The notes under the pieces are model-generated. The model ran no database searches. It was not told the origin of the DNA and saw only the letters and a program-made list of their open reading frames with translations. Shown one piece after another: positions 29,806 to 41,021 of a stretch of DNA of 64,000 nucleotides (position 1 is the stretch's first letter; the number at the start of each line of letters is the position of its first letter). This DNA is from Marinicella algicola. GTDB lineage: Bacteria > Pseudomonadota > Gammaproteobacteria > Xanthomonadales > Marinicellaceae. Position numbers and translations under genes: made by a program. The stretch is from NCBI RefSeq assembly GCF_028401385.1, contig NZ_JAQOMR010000001.1:1676501-1740500 (forward strand), in the 5' to 3' direction.

Positions 29806-32457
29806 ATGAGTGGCGTGAATGAAATCCGGTCGACCTTTCTCGACTTCTTCAAGCGGAACGGACATGAGGTCGTCGCCTCCAGTCCGCTTGTGCCCCACAA
29901 CGACCCGACCCTGATGTTCACCAATGCTGGCATGGTGCCGTTCAAGAACGTCTTCACTGGCCTTGAACACCGCCCCTATTCGACCGCAACGACGGCACAG
30001 AAATGCGTGCGCGCCGGCGGCAAGCATAACGATCTGGACAATGTCGGCTATACCGCCCGCCATCACACATTCTTTGAAATGATGGGCAATTTTTCCTTCG
30101 GCGATTACTTCAAGGAACAGGCGATTTCGCTGGCCTGGGAGCTGATCACAAAGGAGTTCGGTCTGCCCAGGGACAAGCTTCTGGCAACCGTCTATCACGA
30201 AGATGACGAGGCCTTCGAACTCTGGCGCAAGATTGCCGGCCTGCCCGAGGAGCGCATCATCCGGATCCCGACCTCCGACAATTTCTGGTCGATGGGCGAT
30301 ACCGGACCCTGCGGCCCGTGCTCGGAAATATTCTTTGACCATGGCGACCACATCTGGGGCGGCCCGCCCGGATCACCGGAAGAAGACGGTGACCGCTTCA
30401 TCGAGATCTGGAACCTGGTCTTTATGCAGTACGAGCAGATCACGCCGGAACGGCGCGAAAACCTGCCCCGCCCGTCGATTGACACCGGCATGGGGCTTGA
30501 GCGGGTCGCCGCCGTACTGCAGGGCAAACACGACAATTACGATATCGACCTGTTTCGAGAGCTCATCGGTGTATCCGAGGAGCTGACCGGCGTGAAGGCC
30601 GAAGGCGAACGCCAGGCAAGCCACCGGGTGATTGCCGATCACCTTCGCTCGTCTGCCTTTCTGATCGCCGATGGCGTGCTGCCGTCGAATGAAGGCCGCG
30701 GCTATGTGCTGCGCCGGATCATGCGCCGTGCCATGCGCCATGCTGAACTGCTTGGCGCAAGGGAGCCGATCATCTATCGGCTGCTGCCGACGCTCGTCCG
30801 CGAGATGGGACGTGCCTATCCCGAATTGCAGCGCGCTGAATCGCTGATTTCGGAAACGCTGCAGCTGGAAGAATCCCGCTTCCGCAAAACCCTCGACCGC
30901 GGCCTGACCCTGCTGGAAGAGGCCACAAGCAACCTTTCCAAGGGTGACAGCCTCGACGGAGAGACAGCCTTCAAGCTTTACGACACCTATGGTTTTCCGC
31001 TCGATCTGACCCAGGATGCCCTGCGTGCGCGCGATATCCACGTTGACCTCACCGGTTTCCAGGACGCAATGCACCGCCAGCGCGCCGAAGCCCGCGCCCA
31101 CTGGGCTGGTTCGGGCGATACGGCAACCGAAACCATCTGGTTCGAGCTCGGCGACAAACACGAAGCCACCGAATTTCTCGGCTATGAAACCGAAAAGGCC
31201 GAAGGCGTGGTGCTGGCGCTGGTGAAAGACGGCTCAGCCGTCGAAACGGCTTCTGCAGGCGATAAAGTTGCCGTGGTCGTCAACCAGACACCGTTCTACG
31301 GTGAATCCGGTGGCCAGATGGGCGATACCGGCATGATTTCGACCGACACTGCGAAACTCCGTGTGACCGACACCCATAAGAAGGGCAGTGGCCTGTTCAT
31401 CCATCATTGTGAAATCGAGGATGGCGAGATCAAGATCGGTGAGCCCGTGACCCTCGCAGTCGATCACGCGCGCCGGTCGCGCCTTCGCGCCAACCATTCC
31501 GCAACCCACCTGCTCCACGAAGCGCTGCGCCAGAAGCTTGGCCCCCATGTCGCCCAGAAGGGCTCGCTGGTGGCACCGGAGCGTCTGCGGTTCGACATTT
31601 CCCATCCCAAACCGATGAACGCGGAAGAGCTTGCCGTCGTCGAGGACATGGCCAACGAGATCGTGCTGCAGAACGCGCCGGTCTCCACCCGCCTCATGGG
31701 GGTCGACGATGCCATCGCCGAGGGCGCCATGGCGCTGTTCGGTGAGAAATATGGCGAAGAGGTCCGCGTCGTGTCGATGGGTACGGCGACCACCGGCGAC
31801 AAGGCCGGCAAAACCTATTCGCTTGAGCTTTGCGGCGGCACCCATGTGTGCGCTACAGGCGAAATCGGCCTGATCCGCATAGTCGGCGAGAGCGCTGTAG
31901 GCGCCGGTGTCCGGCGCATCGAGGCACTGACCGGTGTTGATGCGCGCCGCTACCTTACCGCACAGGATGACAAGGTGAAGGCGCTGGCCGCAAGCCTCAA
32001 AGTCCAGCCTGACGAGGTCGCGAACCGGGTTGTCGCTCTATCGGAAGAACGTCGCCGGCTCGAACGCGAGCTCGTTGAAACCCGAAAGCAAATCGCTCTC
32101 GGCGGCTCCGGCGCCTCCGACGAAGCCGAGAAAATCGGTGACATTTCGCTGGCTGCCAAAGTTCTTTCCGGCGTCGCCGCCAAGGAACTGAAGGGCCTGG
32201 CGGACAGCGCCAAGAAAGACAGGACCCGCACCGTTCTGGTCTTCATCAGCACTGCGGAAGATAACAAGGCGAGTGTCGTCGTATCCGTCACTCCAGACCT
32301 GACGGACAGCGTCTCCGCAGTTGATCTTGTGCGCCTCGCCGCAGCAGCGCTTGGCGGCAAGGGCGGCGGCGGACGGCCGGACATGGCTCAGGCCGGCGGT
32401 CCCGACGGTGATAAGGCTGAAGACGCCATCGCAGCGATCCGCGCAACACTGGCATAG
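29806..32457 (+). CDS. alaS: Alanyl-tRNA synthetase (AlaS)
   Basis: AlaS charges tRNA-Ala and edits mischarged Ser and Gly. The 883-residue protein is intact. Catalytic core: [79 protein letters not shown] and [21 protein letters not shown]. The editing domain has the [21 protein letters not shown] zinc motif (HxxxH) and the paired [14 protein letters not shown]. The C-terminal DHHA1-like region ends [19 protein letters not shown] ([19 protein letters not shown]). Upstream is the recA terminator, downstream a long perfect hairpin shared with convergent dusA. Confidence 0.98.
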   Translation: MSGVNEIRSTFLDFFKRNGHEVVASSPLVPHNDPTLMFTNAGMVPFKNVFTGLEHRPYSTATTAQKCVRAGGKHNDLDNVGYTARHHTFFEMMGNFSFGDYFKEQAISLAWELITKEFGLPRDKLLATVYHEDDEAFELWRKIAGLPEERIIRIPTSDNFWSMGDTGPCGPCSEIFFDHGDHIWGGPPGSPEEDGDRFIEIWNLVFMQYEQITPERRENLPRPSIDTGMGLERVAAVLQGKHDNYDIDLFRELIGVSEELTGVKAEGERQASHRVIADHLRSSAFLIADGVLPSNEGRGYVLRRIMRRAMRHAELLGAREPIIYRLLPTLVREMGRAYPELQRAESLISETLQLEESRFRKTLDRGLTLLEEATSNLSKGDSLDGETAFKLYDTYGFPLDLTQDALRARDIHVDLTGFQDAMHRQRAEARAHWAGSGDTATETIWFELGDKHEATEFLGYETEKAEGVVLALVKDGSAVETASAGDKVAVVVNQTPFYGESGGQMGDTGMISTDTAKLRVTDTHKKGSGLFIHHCEIEDGEIKIGEPVTLAVDHARRSRLRANHSATHLLHEALRQKLGPHVAQKGSLVAPERLRFDISHPKPMNAEELAVVEDMANEIVLQNAPVSTRLMGVDDAIAEGAMALFGEKYGEEVRVVSMGTATTGDKAGKTYSLELCGGTHVCATGEIGLIRIVGESAVGAGVRRIEALTGVDARRYLTAQDDKVKALAASLKVQPDEVANRVVALSEERRRLERELVETRKQIALGGSGASDEAEKIGDISLAAKVLSGVAAKELKGLADSAKKDRTRTVLVFISTAEDNKASVVVSVTPDLTDSVSAVDLVRLAAAALGGKGGGGRPDMAQAGGPDGDKAEDAIAAIRATLA

Positions 32458-32479
32458 ACTTCAGACTGAAGTGAACTGC

Positions 32480-32512
32480 GTTGATTGTGCCACAGCCAGT
32501 GGCACAATCAAC
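32480..32512. terminator. Perfect 14-bp hairpin between alaS and dusA (bidirectional terminator)
   Basis: GTTGATTGTGCCAC, loop AGCCA and GTGGCACAATCAAC form a perfect 14-bp stem exactly between the convergent alaS and dusA stops. There is no long T tract, so termination strength is uncertain. Confidence 0.7.
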
Positions 32513-32537
32513 AAAGACAAGCAGAACGACAGGAAAG

Positions 32538-33555
32538 TCAGACTATTTCGGCGTCAGGGGCTATCGCATTGAAAGCGTCGGCGATGACCTGCGGCCCTGC
32601 GCCGGGACTGGTCGCTTCGGTGGACAGGACCTGGCGATAGCGCCTCGCACCAGCATAACCGCTGAAGAGCCCGATCATGTGTCGGGTGACCTGCGACAGC
32701 CTCACCCCTTTCCCATCTGCCGGTCAGCATAATCCATCATCGTTTCGCACAACACCTTCAGGTCGAGCTGCTTTTCCGCCATGCCGAATATACGGTGATC
32801 GACATCTGCCAGCAAACGGGGGTCTGATAGGCAGCCCGCCCCAGCATCACGCCATCGACATGGCTTAGATGTAATTCGGCCTCATCCAGGCTGGCAATGC
32901 CGCCATTGATGCCAATGAAGAAATCGGGGAACTCCGTCTTCATGCGGTAAACCAGTGGATAATCAAGCGGCGGGACTGTGCGGTTTTCCTTCGGGCTAAG
33001 CCCTTTTAGCCAGGCCTTGCGGGCATGAACCCAGAGCGCATCCGCCCCGGCACCTGCCATCCGCCCCACGAAGTCGGGCAACACCGTTTCCGGATCCTGA
33101 TCGTCAACGCCAATGCGGCATTTCACACTCACGGGAGTGTCGACGGCTTCTTTCATCGCCACGACAGCCTTTTCTACAACCTCCGGAGACTGCATCAGAC
33201 AGGCACCGAAAACACCCGACTGTACCCGGTCCGACGGGCAGCCGACATTCAGACCGATCTCGTCATAGCCAAAATCCGCACCGATCCGCGCAGCCTCAGC
33301 CAGCTTGTGCGGGTCCGACCCGCCAAGTTGCAGAACGACCGGGTGTTCTGCGGCATCAAATCCCAGCAACCGCTCCCGATCCCCATGCAAAACAGCGTCA
33401 GCAACAATCATCTCGGTATAAACCTGCCCGCCAGCCATCATCTGCCGATGAAAATATCGACAATGCCGATCCGTCCAATCGATCATCGGTGCAACGGCGA
33501 AACGCCTTGAGGCTATATCGTTGACTTTATTCTCTTTTTCCTGCATTTCGCTCAT
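32538..33555 (-). CDS. dusA: tRNA-dihydrouridine synthase A (DusA), two frameshifts
   Basis: FMN-dependent enzyme that reduces uridines in the tRNA D-loop. Motifs: FAVAPMIDWTDRHCRYFHR at the N-terminus, LQLGGSDPHKLAEAARIG, DEIGLNVGCPSDRVQSGVFGACLM with the catalytic Cys, PVSVKCRIGVDD, WVHARKAWLKGLSPKEN, FIGINGGI and HVDGVMLGRAAYQTP. Breaks: the G run 32818-32822 (six bases give AYQTPRLLADVDHRIFG) and CCCC 32705-32708 (five give MGKGVRLSQVTRHMIGLFSG). Restored length is 339 residues. The 5' end of dusA is a known chromosomal site for integrative elements, and an integrase gene starts about 100 bp upstream, divergently. Confidence 0.93.
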
Positions 33556-33613
33556 TTCAATATAAGTTTTTATCCTATTTTATGCCTTTTTCAGCTCATT
33601 TTTGGAGTGCTAG

Positions 33614-33650
33614 TGCTACAATGTAGCATCCGGAGAAAACGTGTAGCACC
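33614..33650. repeat. Clustered TGCTACA/TGTAGCA repeats between dusA and int
   Basis: TGCTACAATGTAGCA (33614-33628) is a perfect 7-1-7 palindrome. GTGTAGCAC (33641-33649) repeats one arm, and GTGCTA at 33608-33613 adds a partial copy. The cluster sits immediately upstream of the integrase ATG. It may be an operator for integrase control or integrase/Xis arm sites. Confidence 0.55.
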
Positions 33651-33651
33651 C

Positions 33652-34676
33652 ATGGGAACAATAACAGCTCGAATACAGCGCAGAAATGGCAGAATGTCAT
33701 ATACGGCGCAAATTCGCATAAAGCGAAACGGTAAAACAGTCCACAGCGAGAGCCAGACCTTCGACCGCAAGAAGCTCGCAGTGGCGTGGATGAACAAGCG
33801 CGAGGGCGACCTGTTCGAGCCGGGCGGCCTTGAACGTGCCAGGCACGGAAACGTGACGCTTGCGGACGTTATCGACCAGTACATCACAGAAAACGCGGCC
33901 CCCATGGGCAGGACCAAGGAGCAGGTCCTTCGCACGCTGAAAGGTTTCGATATCGCCGACCTCCCTTGTGAGGAGATTACCAGCGCACACATCATCGCGC
34001 TGGCGCGCGAGCTTTCGATTGACAAGAAACCGCAGACCGTTGCGAACTATCTGTCTCATCTCTCATCTGTCTTTGCAATTGCGCGACCTGCGTGGGGCTA
34101 TCCGCTTGACAGGCAGGCAATGCAGGATGGCGTGATCGTTGCCAAGCGGCTGGGTATGACCTCAAAAAGTAGGCAGCGCGATCGCCGGCCAGCACTAGAG
34201 GAGATCGACCGTCTGCTGACGTTTTTCCGGCAGCGAAGTATTCAGGCGCCGCAATCCATGCCCATGGACGAGATCGTCTTGTTTGCGCTCTTCTCCACGC
34301 GTAGACAAGACGAGATCTGCCGCATCACCTGGGCTGACCTCGACGAGCAGAACAACCGCGTGCTCGTGCGCGACATGAAGAACCCGGGACAAAAAATGGG
34401 AAACGACAACTGGTGCGACCTGCCCGCGCCGGCAATGGCCGTCATCCAGCGCGCGCAGCAGAAAGACGAAAGGGTTTTTCCTACGCGCCGGAATCCATCA
34501 GCGCCAACTTCACAAGGGCCTGCCGGCTGATCGGCATCGAAGACCTGCACTTCCACGATCTGCGTCACGAAGGTATAAGCCGGCTCTTCGAAATCGGTTA
34601 CAACATTCCGCACGCCGCTGCCGTCTCCGGCCATCGCTCGTGGGTCTCCCTCAAGCGCTATTCCCATATCCGGTAA
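33652..34676 (+). CDS. int: Tyrosine-type site-specific integrase (phage/ICE), one frameshift
   Basis: Tyrosine recombinase of about 341 residues. An N-terminal arm-binding region (GTITARIQRRNGRMSYTAQIRIKRNGKTV) and core-binding SAM-like domain precede the catalytic domain. Catalytic residues visible are Arg in FSTRRQDEICRI, HDLRHEG, and GHRSWVSLKRYSHIR with His and the nucleophilic Tyr. The frame breaks near 34480 (TTTTTCC run); one base gives ERVF-YAPESISANFTRACR. I use the ATG at 33652; upstream codons are non-conserved. The TAA at 34674 is unusual: the frame continues RGDKYENWEWMPETA to a TGA at 34722, the normal tail of such integrases, so a CAA-to-TAA change may have clipped about 15 residues. 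Confidence 0.88.
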
Positions 34677-34752
34677 CGAGGAGACAAATACGAAAACTGG
34701 GAATGGATGCCCGAAACGGCCTGAACAAGCGGTACATAGGATAGACACCCGC

Positions 34753-35273
34753 TCAGAAGAGCAGGTAGTTGCGATTTTCGGCATCATCAGAACGATCAAC
34801 AATGACTACCTCGCCCACGGCCTTCTGCTCGCCGCTGCCGATCGTGTAGTCGAGCTTCACGTCGGCAAACTGGAAGGTCGAGAATATCTCGCGCACCTCA
34901 GGCCGGTCGTTCAGCGACAGGATGAACCGCCCCTTGATCCTCGCGAGCCGGTCGGCCAGTTCGGCAAAGTCGGCGCGCTTGAAACTGTCCTTGCTGTAAT
35001 CCGTCTCGCAGCCGTAGTAGGGCGGATCGAGATAGAACAACGCCCCTTCCCTATCATAGCGATCGATGAAGGCGCGCCAGTCGAGGTTTTCGATGACGAC
35101 ACCGGAGAGGCATTCGTGCACTTCTTCCAGGATCGGGCCAAGCCGCGTGAGATCGAAGCGGGCTGGCCCATGGCGTTCATCGCCGAAACTGCGGCCCGTG
35201 ACTTTGCCACCGAAGGCGAGGCGCTGGAGATAGAAAAAGCGAGCAGAACGCTCAAGGTCCGTAAGCTGGACCT
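34753..35273 (-). pseudogene. DNA adenine methylase (Dam/D12 class), 3' remnant
   Basis: Only the C-terminal 173 or so residues remain. The catalytic DPPY motif is present in GALFYLDPPYYGCETDYSKDSF, followed by FAELADRLARIKGRFILSLNDRPEVREIF and the end GEVVIVDRSDDAENRNYLLF. The S-adenosylmethionine-binding N-terminus (FxGxG region) is absent, because the gene is cut at about 35273 by an IS3-family element. Phage or mobile-element D12 methylases of this type commonly modify GATC. As it stands it should be inactive. Confidence 0.82.
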
Positions 35274-35871
35274 GTCGCGGAATTGTTCCGCTCCTTTGAC
35301 TTGGTATTTTGCCACAAAGGAGAAACATCATGGCACAAAAACCGACCCCGGAATTCCGCGCTGAGGCAGTGCGGGGCGCTTTGACCAGCGGCTTGCCGCG
35401 TAGGCAGGTGGCGGCGGATTTTGACGTCGGCTTCTCGACGCTGAGCCGTTGGATCCAGCAAGATCGGCGCAATCCTGAGAAGCCAACCACCCAGTCCGAT
35501 CTCGAGCGCGAGGTCGCCGAGCTGCGGAAAGAGAACCGCTTGCTCCGGGAGGAGAGGGAGGTGTTAAAAAGGCCACCCAGTTCTTTGCGGAGCGAAGCAA
35601 ATGAGGTTTGCTTTCATCGCAAAGAATGCTGACATGTCGCCCATCGAGCGGCTGTGCCAGATTATCGATGTCAGCCCGAGAGGGTATCGTGCATACCGCA
35701 GCCGTCCCCTGAGCCCAAGCCAACGCAAGGATATGGTTGTCTTGGCGCACATCCGCGAACAGTTCGCCCTATCTCTTGGCAGTTATGGCCGACCGCGCAT
35801 GACTGAAGAGCTGAAGGAACTCGGCCTGGATGTAGGGCATCGCCGTGTCGGCCGGCTGATGAGCCAGAATG
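35274..35871 (+). mobile_element. Truncated IS3-family element (second type)
   Basis: Begins near TGTCGCGGAATTG inside dam and is cut at 35871 by the IS3 element that starts at 35872. The remaining 3' half, with the catalytic core, is not found on the other side of that element, so the event included a deletion. Confidence 0.8.
35330..35871 (+). pseudogene. IS3-type OrfA and 5' part of OrfB (truncated)
   Basis: OrfA (ATG 35330) reads MAQKPTPEFRAEAVRGALTS, an HTH (RRQVAADFDVGFSTLSRWIQ) and a leucine-zipper (LEREVAELRKENRLLREEREVLKK). A base is missing from the A run near 35567 (KKATQFFAERSK would follow, stop at 35602). OrfB starts at 35601 (MRFAFIAKNADMSPIERLCQ) with ATGA overlap and continues [37 protein letters not shown] until it is cut after RLMSQNG. 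No catalytic domain remains. Confidence 0.82.
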
Positions 35872-37065
35872 GGTAATCCCCCGAAAAATAATGGGCTTCA
35901 AAAGTAGAATTTTCTCGGGTTTTATGACTGAGGAGATTTTGATGAAAAAGACGAGATTTAGCGAAGCACAGATTATTGGCATTCTGCGTCAGGCAGAAGG
36001 TGGCGTTCCTGTGCCTGAACTTTGCCGGGAGCACGGGATGAGTTCAGCGAGTTTTTATAAATGGCGGGCCAAATATGGCGGCATGGATGCGTCGATGATC
36101 AGCCAGATGAAAGCGCTGGAAGACGAGAACCGCCGTCTGAAAAAGATGTATGCGGAGATGAGCATGCAAACCGAACTGCTGAAAGAGGCTTTGGAAAAAA
36201 TGACGCGGCCATCTCTACGCCGGGAGGTGGCCGCGCAAGCCGTGGCGATACGTGGGGTGAGCATAGCACTTGCCTGCCGAACGTTCGGTGTCAGCGAAAC
36301 TTGCTACCGATACAAAGGCAAACGCAATGATGAGAATGAACAGATCGCCGATCTTCTGACCGGCTTGACGCAGGCAAAGAAGAACTGGGGCTTTGGCCTT
36401 TGTTTTCTCTATCTGCGGAACGTACAGGGACGGCGCTGGAATCATAAGCGTGTTTATCGCATCTACCGCGCGCTTGAGCTGAACCTCAGGATCAAGCCAC
36501 GCCGGCGGCTGAAACGGGAAAAACCGGATACACTCAATGTCCCGACAACGCCGAACGCGGTCTGGTCCATGGACTTTATGGCGGATCGGCTGGCCGATGG
36601 CCGGCAGTTTCGGCTTTTGAATGTTCTGGATGACTTTAACCGTGAGGGGCTTGGCATTGAGGTCGATTTCTCTCTACCTGCGGAGCGTGTCATCCGTAGC
36701 CTGAACCAGATCATTGAGTGGCGCGGCAAACCGCTGGCAATACGTGTTGACAATGGCCCGGAATATGTCAGTGGAAGGCTTATGGACTGGGCTGAAAATC
36801 AGGGCATTGCGCTGAATTACATCCAGCCTGGAAAGCCGCAGCAGAACGCTTATGTCGAACGCTACAACCGGACAGTACGACACGAATGGCTTGACCAATA
36901 CATCATCGAGAGTATCGAAGAGGCGCAGGCGTTCGCCACACAATGGTTATGGAGCTATAACAACGAGCGACCCAATATGGGCATCGGCGGAATGACACCC
37001 GCACAGAAACTGAAAATGGCTGCGTGAATTTTACCAAAAAGCCCCGTTAAAAAGGGAGGATTACC
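35872..37065 (+). mobile_element. IS3-family element, copy 2 (1194 bp)
   Basis: Same length and ends as copy 1 at 13811-15004 but opposite orientation. The flanks (AATG left, GCGC right) do not match, so no target duplication is present. That fits a rearrangement or adjacent deletion after insertion. Confidence 0.93.
35942..37027 (+). CDS. IS3-family transposase, copy 2 (single continuous ORF)
   Basis: Here OrfA and OrfB are in one 361-residue frame: [45 protein letters not shown], coiled coil, then [20 protein letters not shown] across the junction. The rve core has [10 protein letters not shown] (Asp), [20 protein letters not shown] (Asp) and [22 protein letters not shown] (Glu). The fusion arises because TTGGAAAAAATG here has one G fewer than copy 1. 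In IS3 elements the two frames are normally joined by ribosomal slippage at an A run, so this copy either carries a read error or is a natural fusion. Confidence 0.92.
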   Translation: MKKTRFSEAQIIGILRQAEGGVPVPELCREHGMSSASFYKWRAKYGGMDASMISQMKALEDENRRLKKMYAEMSMQTELLKEALEKMTRPSLRREVAAQAVAIRGVSIALACRTFGVSETCYRYKGKRNDENEQIADLLTGLTQAKKNWGFGLCFLYLRNVQGRRWNHKRVYRIYRALELNLRIKPRRRLKREKPDTLNVPTTPNAVWSMDFMADRLADGRQFRLLNVLDDFNREGLGIEVDFSLPAERVIRSLNQIIEWRGKPLAIRVDNGPEYVSGRLMDWAENQGIALNYIQPGKPQQNAYVERYNRTVRHEWLDQYIIESIEEAQAFATQWLWSYNNERPNMGIGGMTPAQKLKMAA

Positions 37066-37183
37066 GCGCCAACCCACCAAAAATAAATGAGAATTCTGCG
37101 AACGACGGAGACAGTTCGCAGGACATCCTCGCCCTTGTTCGCCGTCGTCGTCACCAGTTGCGAACCCGAGTTGGAGAGGACAA

Positions 37184-37684
37184 ATGAGAAAAGTGACAAC
37201 GAAATCAGTAGGAAAGAGAATTGGCCTTGGCCCTGTGCAGGGCCACGCTGTCCTGGCGGACCTGGTCGCGCTCAAGGCGATGACCGTGCCGGAGCTGCGC
37301 GAGAAATGGGCGGCGGTCTTTGATGCGCCCGCGCCGAACACCAGCCGCCAGAACCTCGAGCTGCGGCTTGGCTACCGCATCCAGGAATTGGCCCTCGGTG
37401 GCATTGGCCGCGACACCCGGCGGACGCTGGATGCTCTGGCGGCGGAGGTAGCCTCCGGCGAACCCGGTCAGATGGTGTCGGACCCACGACGCCCGATGCC
37501 GGGCACCAAGCTGGTCCGAGAGTGGAACGGTGTCGAGCACTGCGTCACCGTCTTGCCGAAAGGATTTGAATGGCAGGGGCGCCGGTACAAGTCGCTCTCT
37601 GCGGCTGCACGGGCGATCACCGGCGCGAACTGGAACGGGTGGAAGTTCTTCGGCTTCACACCACGCCCGAGGATCAGCAAATGA
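37184..37684 (+). CDS. DUF2924 family protein
   Basis: A 166-residue DUF2924 protein: [48 protein letters not shown], then [53 protein letters not shown]. The second half resembles DNA-binding SWIM/AP2-like mini-domains seen in mobile elements. This family is habitually encoded immediately upstream of a large serine recombinase, as here: its stop overlaps the recombinase start (ATGA at 37681-37684). It probably assists or controls recombination; no experimental role is known to me. Confidence 0.9.
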   Translation: MRKVTTKSVGKRIGLGPVQGHAVLADLVALKAMTVPELREKWAAVFDAPAPNTSRQNLELRLGYRIQELALGGIGRDTRRTLDALAAEVASGEPGQMVSDPRRPMPGTKLVREWNGVEHCVTVLPKGFEWQGRRYKSLSAAARAITGANWNGWKFFGFTPRPRISK

Positions 37685-39005
37685 CGCGCCAGACACAGCC
37701 GCAACCGCCCCGCCGCCTGCGTTGCGCCATCTACACTCGAAAATCGAGCGAGGAAGGGCTCGACATGGAGTTCAACAGTCTCGACGCCCAGCGGGAGGCC
37801 TGTGAGGCCTATATCGCCAGCCAGAAGGCCGAGGGTTGGGTCTGCCTGCGCGACAAATACGACGACGGCGGCTTCTCCGGCGGCACGCTGGAAAGGCCCG
37901 CGCTTAAGGATCTGATCGCGGACATCGAGGACGGGCTGATCGACATCGTCGTCGTCTACAAGATCGACCGGCTCAGCCGCGCGCTGATGGACTTCTCTAA
38001 GCTTGTCGAGATCTTCGACAAGCACGGCGTCACCTTCGTCTCCGTCACGCAGTCATTCAACACGACCACGTCGATGGGGCGGCTGACGCTCAACATCCTG
38101 CTCAGCTTTGCCCAGTTCGAGCGCGAAGTCATCGGCGAGCGGATCCGCGACAAGGTCGCTGCGTCCCGCAAAAGGGCATCTGGATGGATGGGCCGGTGCC
38201 GCTGGGATACAACGTGAAAGACCGCAAGCTGATCGTGGATCCGGACGAGGCCGAGGCGGTGCGAACGATCTTCACGCTATACGCGCGGTCAAGTTCCACG
38301 GCGCAGGTGGTCCGCGAGTTAGATGCGCGGGCGATCCTCACCAAGACCGGCAGGCCCTACGACAAGACCTCGCTGCTCAAGACGCTGCACAACAAGGTCT
38401 ATCGCGGCCTCGCGGTGCACAAGGGCACCGCCTATCCCGGCGAGCACGACGCGATCATCGACGAGACGCTCTGGGATGAGGTGCATGAGGTGATCGCGAA
38501 CAACCGGTATATTAGGAAGGCCGCGGCTCAGGAACCCTCACCCGCGCTGCTGCGCGGGCTGATCTTCACCGAGACCGGCGTGGCCATGACTCCGCATCAC
38601 ACCAAGAAAGGCACGCGCCGCTATCGCTACTACGTCTCGATGGACGTGATCAAGAAACGCCCCAAGGCAGAGCTGCGCGGGCCGCAGCGGTTGCCGGGTG
38701 GCATGGTCGAGGATGCCGTGGTTGGCGAAATCCGCCGCCTGCTGCGCACCCCCGAGGTCGCTGCGCGGGTGTCACGGACCCTGCGCAAGGATCGGCCAGA
38801 CCTTGGTGAGACGGACATCAGCGCCTCGCTCACCCAGTTCGACGAGATGTGGAACGCGCTGATCCCGGCCGAACAGGCGCGCGTGGTCAGGCTTCTGGTG
38901 GCGCGAGTTACAGCCAGCGAGGCCGGGCTGGCGGTCGACTTGCGCCATGAGGGCTTGGGCGCGATTGCCGCTCTGATGGCCCCGGCCAAGCCAGAGGTGG
39001 TGTGA
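37681..39005 (+). CDS. Large serine recombinase, one frameshift
   Basis: A serine site-specific recombinase of about 441 residues. The catalytic domain shows [30 protein letters not shown] (nucleophilic Ser), [37 protein letters not shown] and [22 protein letters not shown] Recombinase domain follows ([35 protein letters not shown]), with no obvious Cys zinc ribbon in what follows. The AAAA at 38170-38173 lacks one A; five give [20 protein letters not shown]. The gene is coupled to DUF2924 upstream and to a small HTH gene downstream (TGATG), a conserved three-gene unit of rhizobial genomic islands. Confidence 0.9.
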
Positions 39006-39384
39006 TGGCAGAGCCAGAAACCCTGCGCGTCCACATCCCGCTCACAATGCGCAATCGCGGCGGCCGCCCCGCATCCTGCCTCCCAAGGAGATCGAGGTTG
39101 CCATGGATCGCGGCCAGGATGCCCGCTTGCTGCGCGCAGTCGGCCGCGCGTGGGACTGGCGGCGCAGGCTCGAGCGCGGCGACGTCACCACCATCGCCGA
39201 CCTCGCCAGAGAGGAAGGCATATCTGACCGCTATGTCAGCCGCGTGATCCGGCTGGCATGGCTTGCACCGTCGGTGCTGGAGCGGCTGGTCCTGCGACGC
39301 GAACCCACGGTGCTGTCGATCTTCGACCTCTGCGGCGTGGCGGAACTGCCGTGGGCCGAGCAGCCGGAAAAGGTGTTTGACTGA
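39005..39384 (+). CDS. Small HTH protein of the recombinase module, one frameshift
   Basis: A 126-residue protein after repair: [60 protein letters not shown], then a clear HTH (TTIADLAREEGISDRYVSRVIRLAWLAPSVLERLV) and a C-terminal FDLCGVAELPWAEQPEKVFD. The C run 39067-39070 lacks one C. The ATG at 39005 overlaps the recombinase stop. It always accompanies DUF2924 plus recombinase in my recollection of such islands; it may be a directionality factor or regulator (inference). Confidence 0.75.
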
Positions 39385-39468
39385 ATAGGGATCGACAGGT
39401 TTCGCTTCCCATTGTGAAGGCTTCCAAACTACTCTGATGACAACTCTCGGTTTTGGAAGCGTCAGAAA

Positions 39469-41021
39469 ATGCTGGACGAAATTGATTTAGGCCCCGGCTT
39501 TCCAGAATGGACCGATATCGGGCAGGAAACTGGCCTCGACCCTCTGGGAATGCAGAGGCCAATCGAGCTTGTCTATCAGTCTCTATTGCCTGGCATCAGC
39601 ACGATCACGTTGCGCCTCAGATACTATTCCTTTTTCGCGTGGCTATTGGAGGCTTATGCAAAGAAGCAAGGTGTCACGAATGAATATGAGGCATTCCGAC
39701 GTTTTCAGCGCCGAGCGGAGGCTCTCTTTGCTCTGACTTGCGCACGCGGTGACGTCGAGCTCGGCGTAGCTGGTATTGATTGGGCGAACCGACAGCTTGG
39801 TTTGGTTGATTCAGAGAACGCAGATGCGCTGGTCGATTTCAGAACTGGCGCTGACCCAGAATCGGACGCGAACCTTCGCTATCTTCGCAACAAGGGTGGC
39901 GCCTTTGGCGGTATCTACGCCAGCCAAATGCGTGAGATGGGGCTCGTGAAGATGGACGATCCCAACCTGCCTGTTCCGTTCTGCAAAGAAGCTGCACTGC
40001 CTCTGGCTGATGCCTTCCAACAAGCTATTGGAGATCTGGCCGATGTATTTCTGGAAACGGTTGCGGCCGGAGACGTAACGCTAGCCACTCTCGACCGCCT
40101 CGCACCAATCAAGCCGTCGAACATCAATCCCGGAAGCCCGGAACAGCGTGAACTCGCAGCTATCCTCTTCGGGCGGCATGCATCGGCGGCAGAAAGCGAC
40201 CAGACCAGAAGTCAAACCCTCAAGATGTTGCTGCGCCTAGCCGCCCAGCGTGGACGGCCCCCAAAATCCGAGGAATCGAAGTGGGACTGGTTTGGTGCCA
40301 CTACCGGAGTGGATGAAGGGATGGACTCGTCCGAACTTCAACCCGTATGGGCGCTGTACCAGGCCAGTGACCTTTTTCGGTTGGCGTACGAAACGTTGCT
40401 TTTTGCGGGTCTACGCATCCTGACCAATGCCCCGCCCCACAGCATGTCCCTAGACGGCGTGATTGAGGGTGTGATGGATATGGCAGGCCTTCCAGGCAAC
40501 CAATCTTTGCAGGAGTGGATCCTTGAGCAGATCGATATTTCCGATCTTGAAAATCACGCGAAGACCGCGGCACACGCGATGCAGGAAGCGCTGACCGCCG
40601 CAGAGGATGAGCAGGCAGTCAAGTCGGCGTGGTCAGTGATTGCGGCACTGTCCTTGAAAGGTAAACAGCTCGACCGTTCCATTCTGGAGTGGCTAGGGAG
40701 TGCAGAGCATTTTCAATCTCTGGTAAGCGAGATGAAATTCATAGAATTGCGGCATGATTTGCCCGTCCAGACGGCTCTTGCGGAACTTCTGAGGGAACGC
40801 ATTTTTCGCCGACATCTTTGGGTCGCTTCCCGAAAATTCCGCAATCAGAAGGCCTATACGTTCCTCTTCGAGCCAGACGACGGCGCTCTTCGTTTCCGTG
40901 ACTTTTTCGAGTCTCGCCGAGCAGTCCTCGGATCGACCAAGCTGTGCAGTTCCTCCGCGACGTCAAATTCCTTGATGATCGCGGCGTAACTCCGCTTGGC
41001 CTCGAGGAGCTTGAGCGCTGA
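39469..41021 (+). CDS. Uncharacterised 517-aa protein (DUF6361-like N-terminus), partner of PLD protein, one frameshift
   Basis: I do not recognise a firm family. The N-terminus YQSLLPGISTITLRLRYYSFFAWLLEAYAKK resembles the opening of DUF6361 proteins, found beside nucleases and helicases in defence islands (from memory, unverified). The rest is helical with no membrane segment, ending in a winged-helix-like tail once a missing base near 40933-40936 is restored (DQAVQFLRDVKFLDDRGVTP then LGLEELER). Its stop overlaps the ATG of the PLD gene (TGATG at 41018-41022), so the two are translated as a pair. Codon use is less GC-biased than core genes. It follows the recombinase module by 84 bp. Confidence 0.65.
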
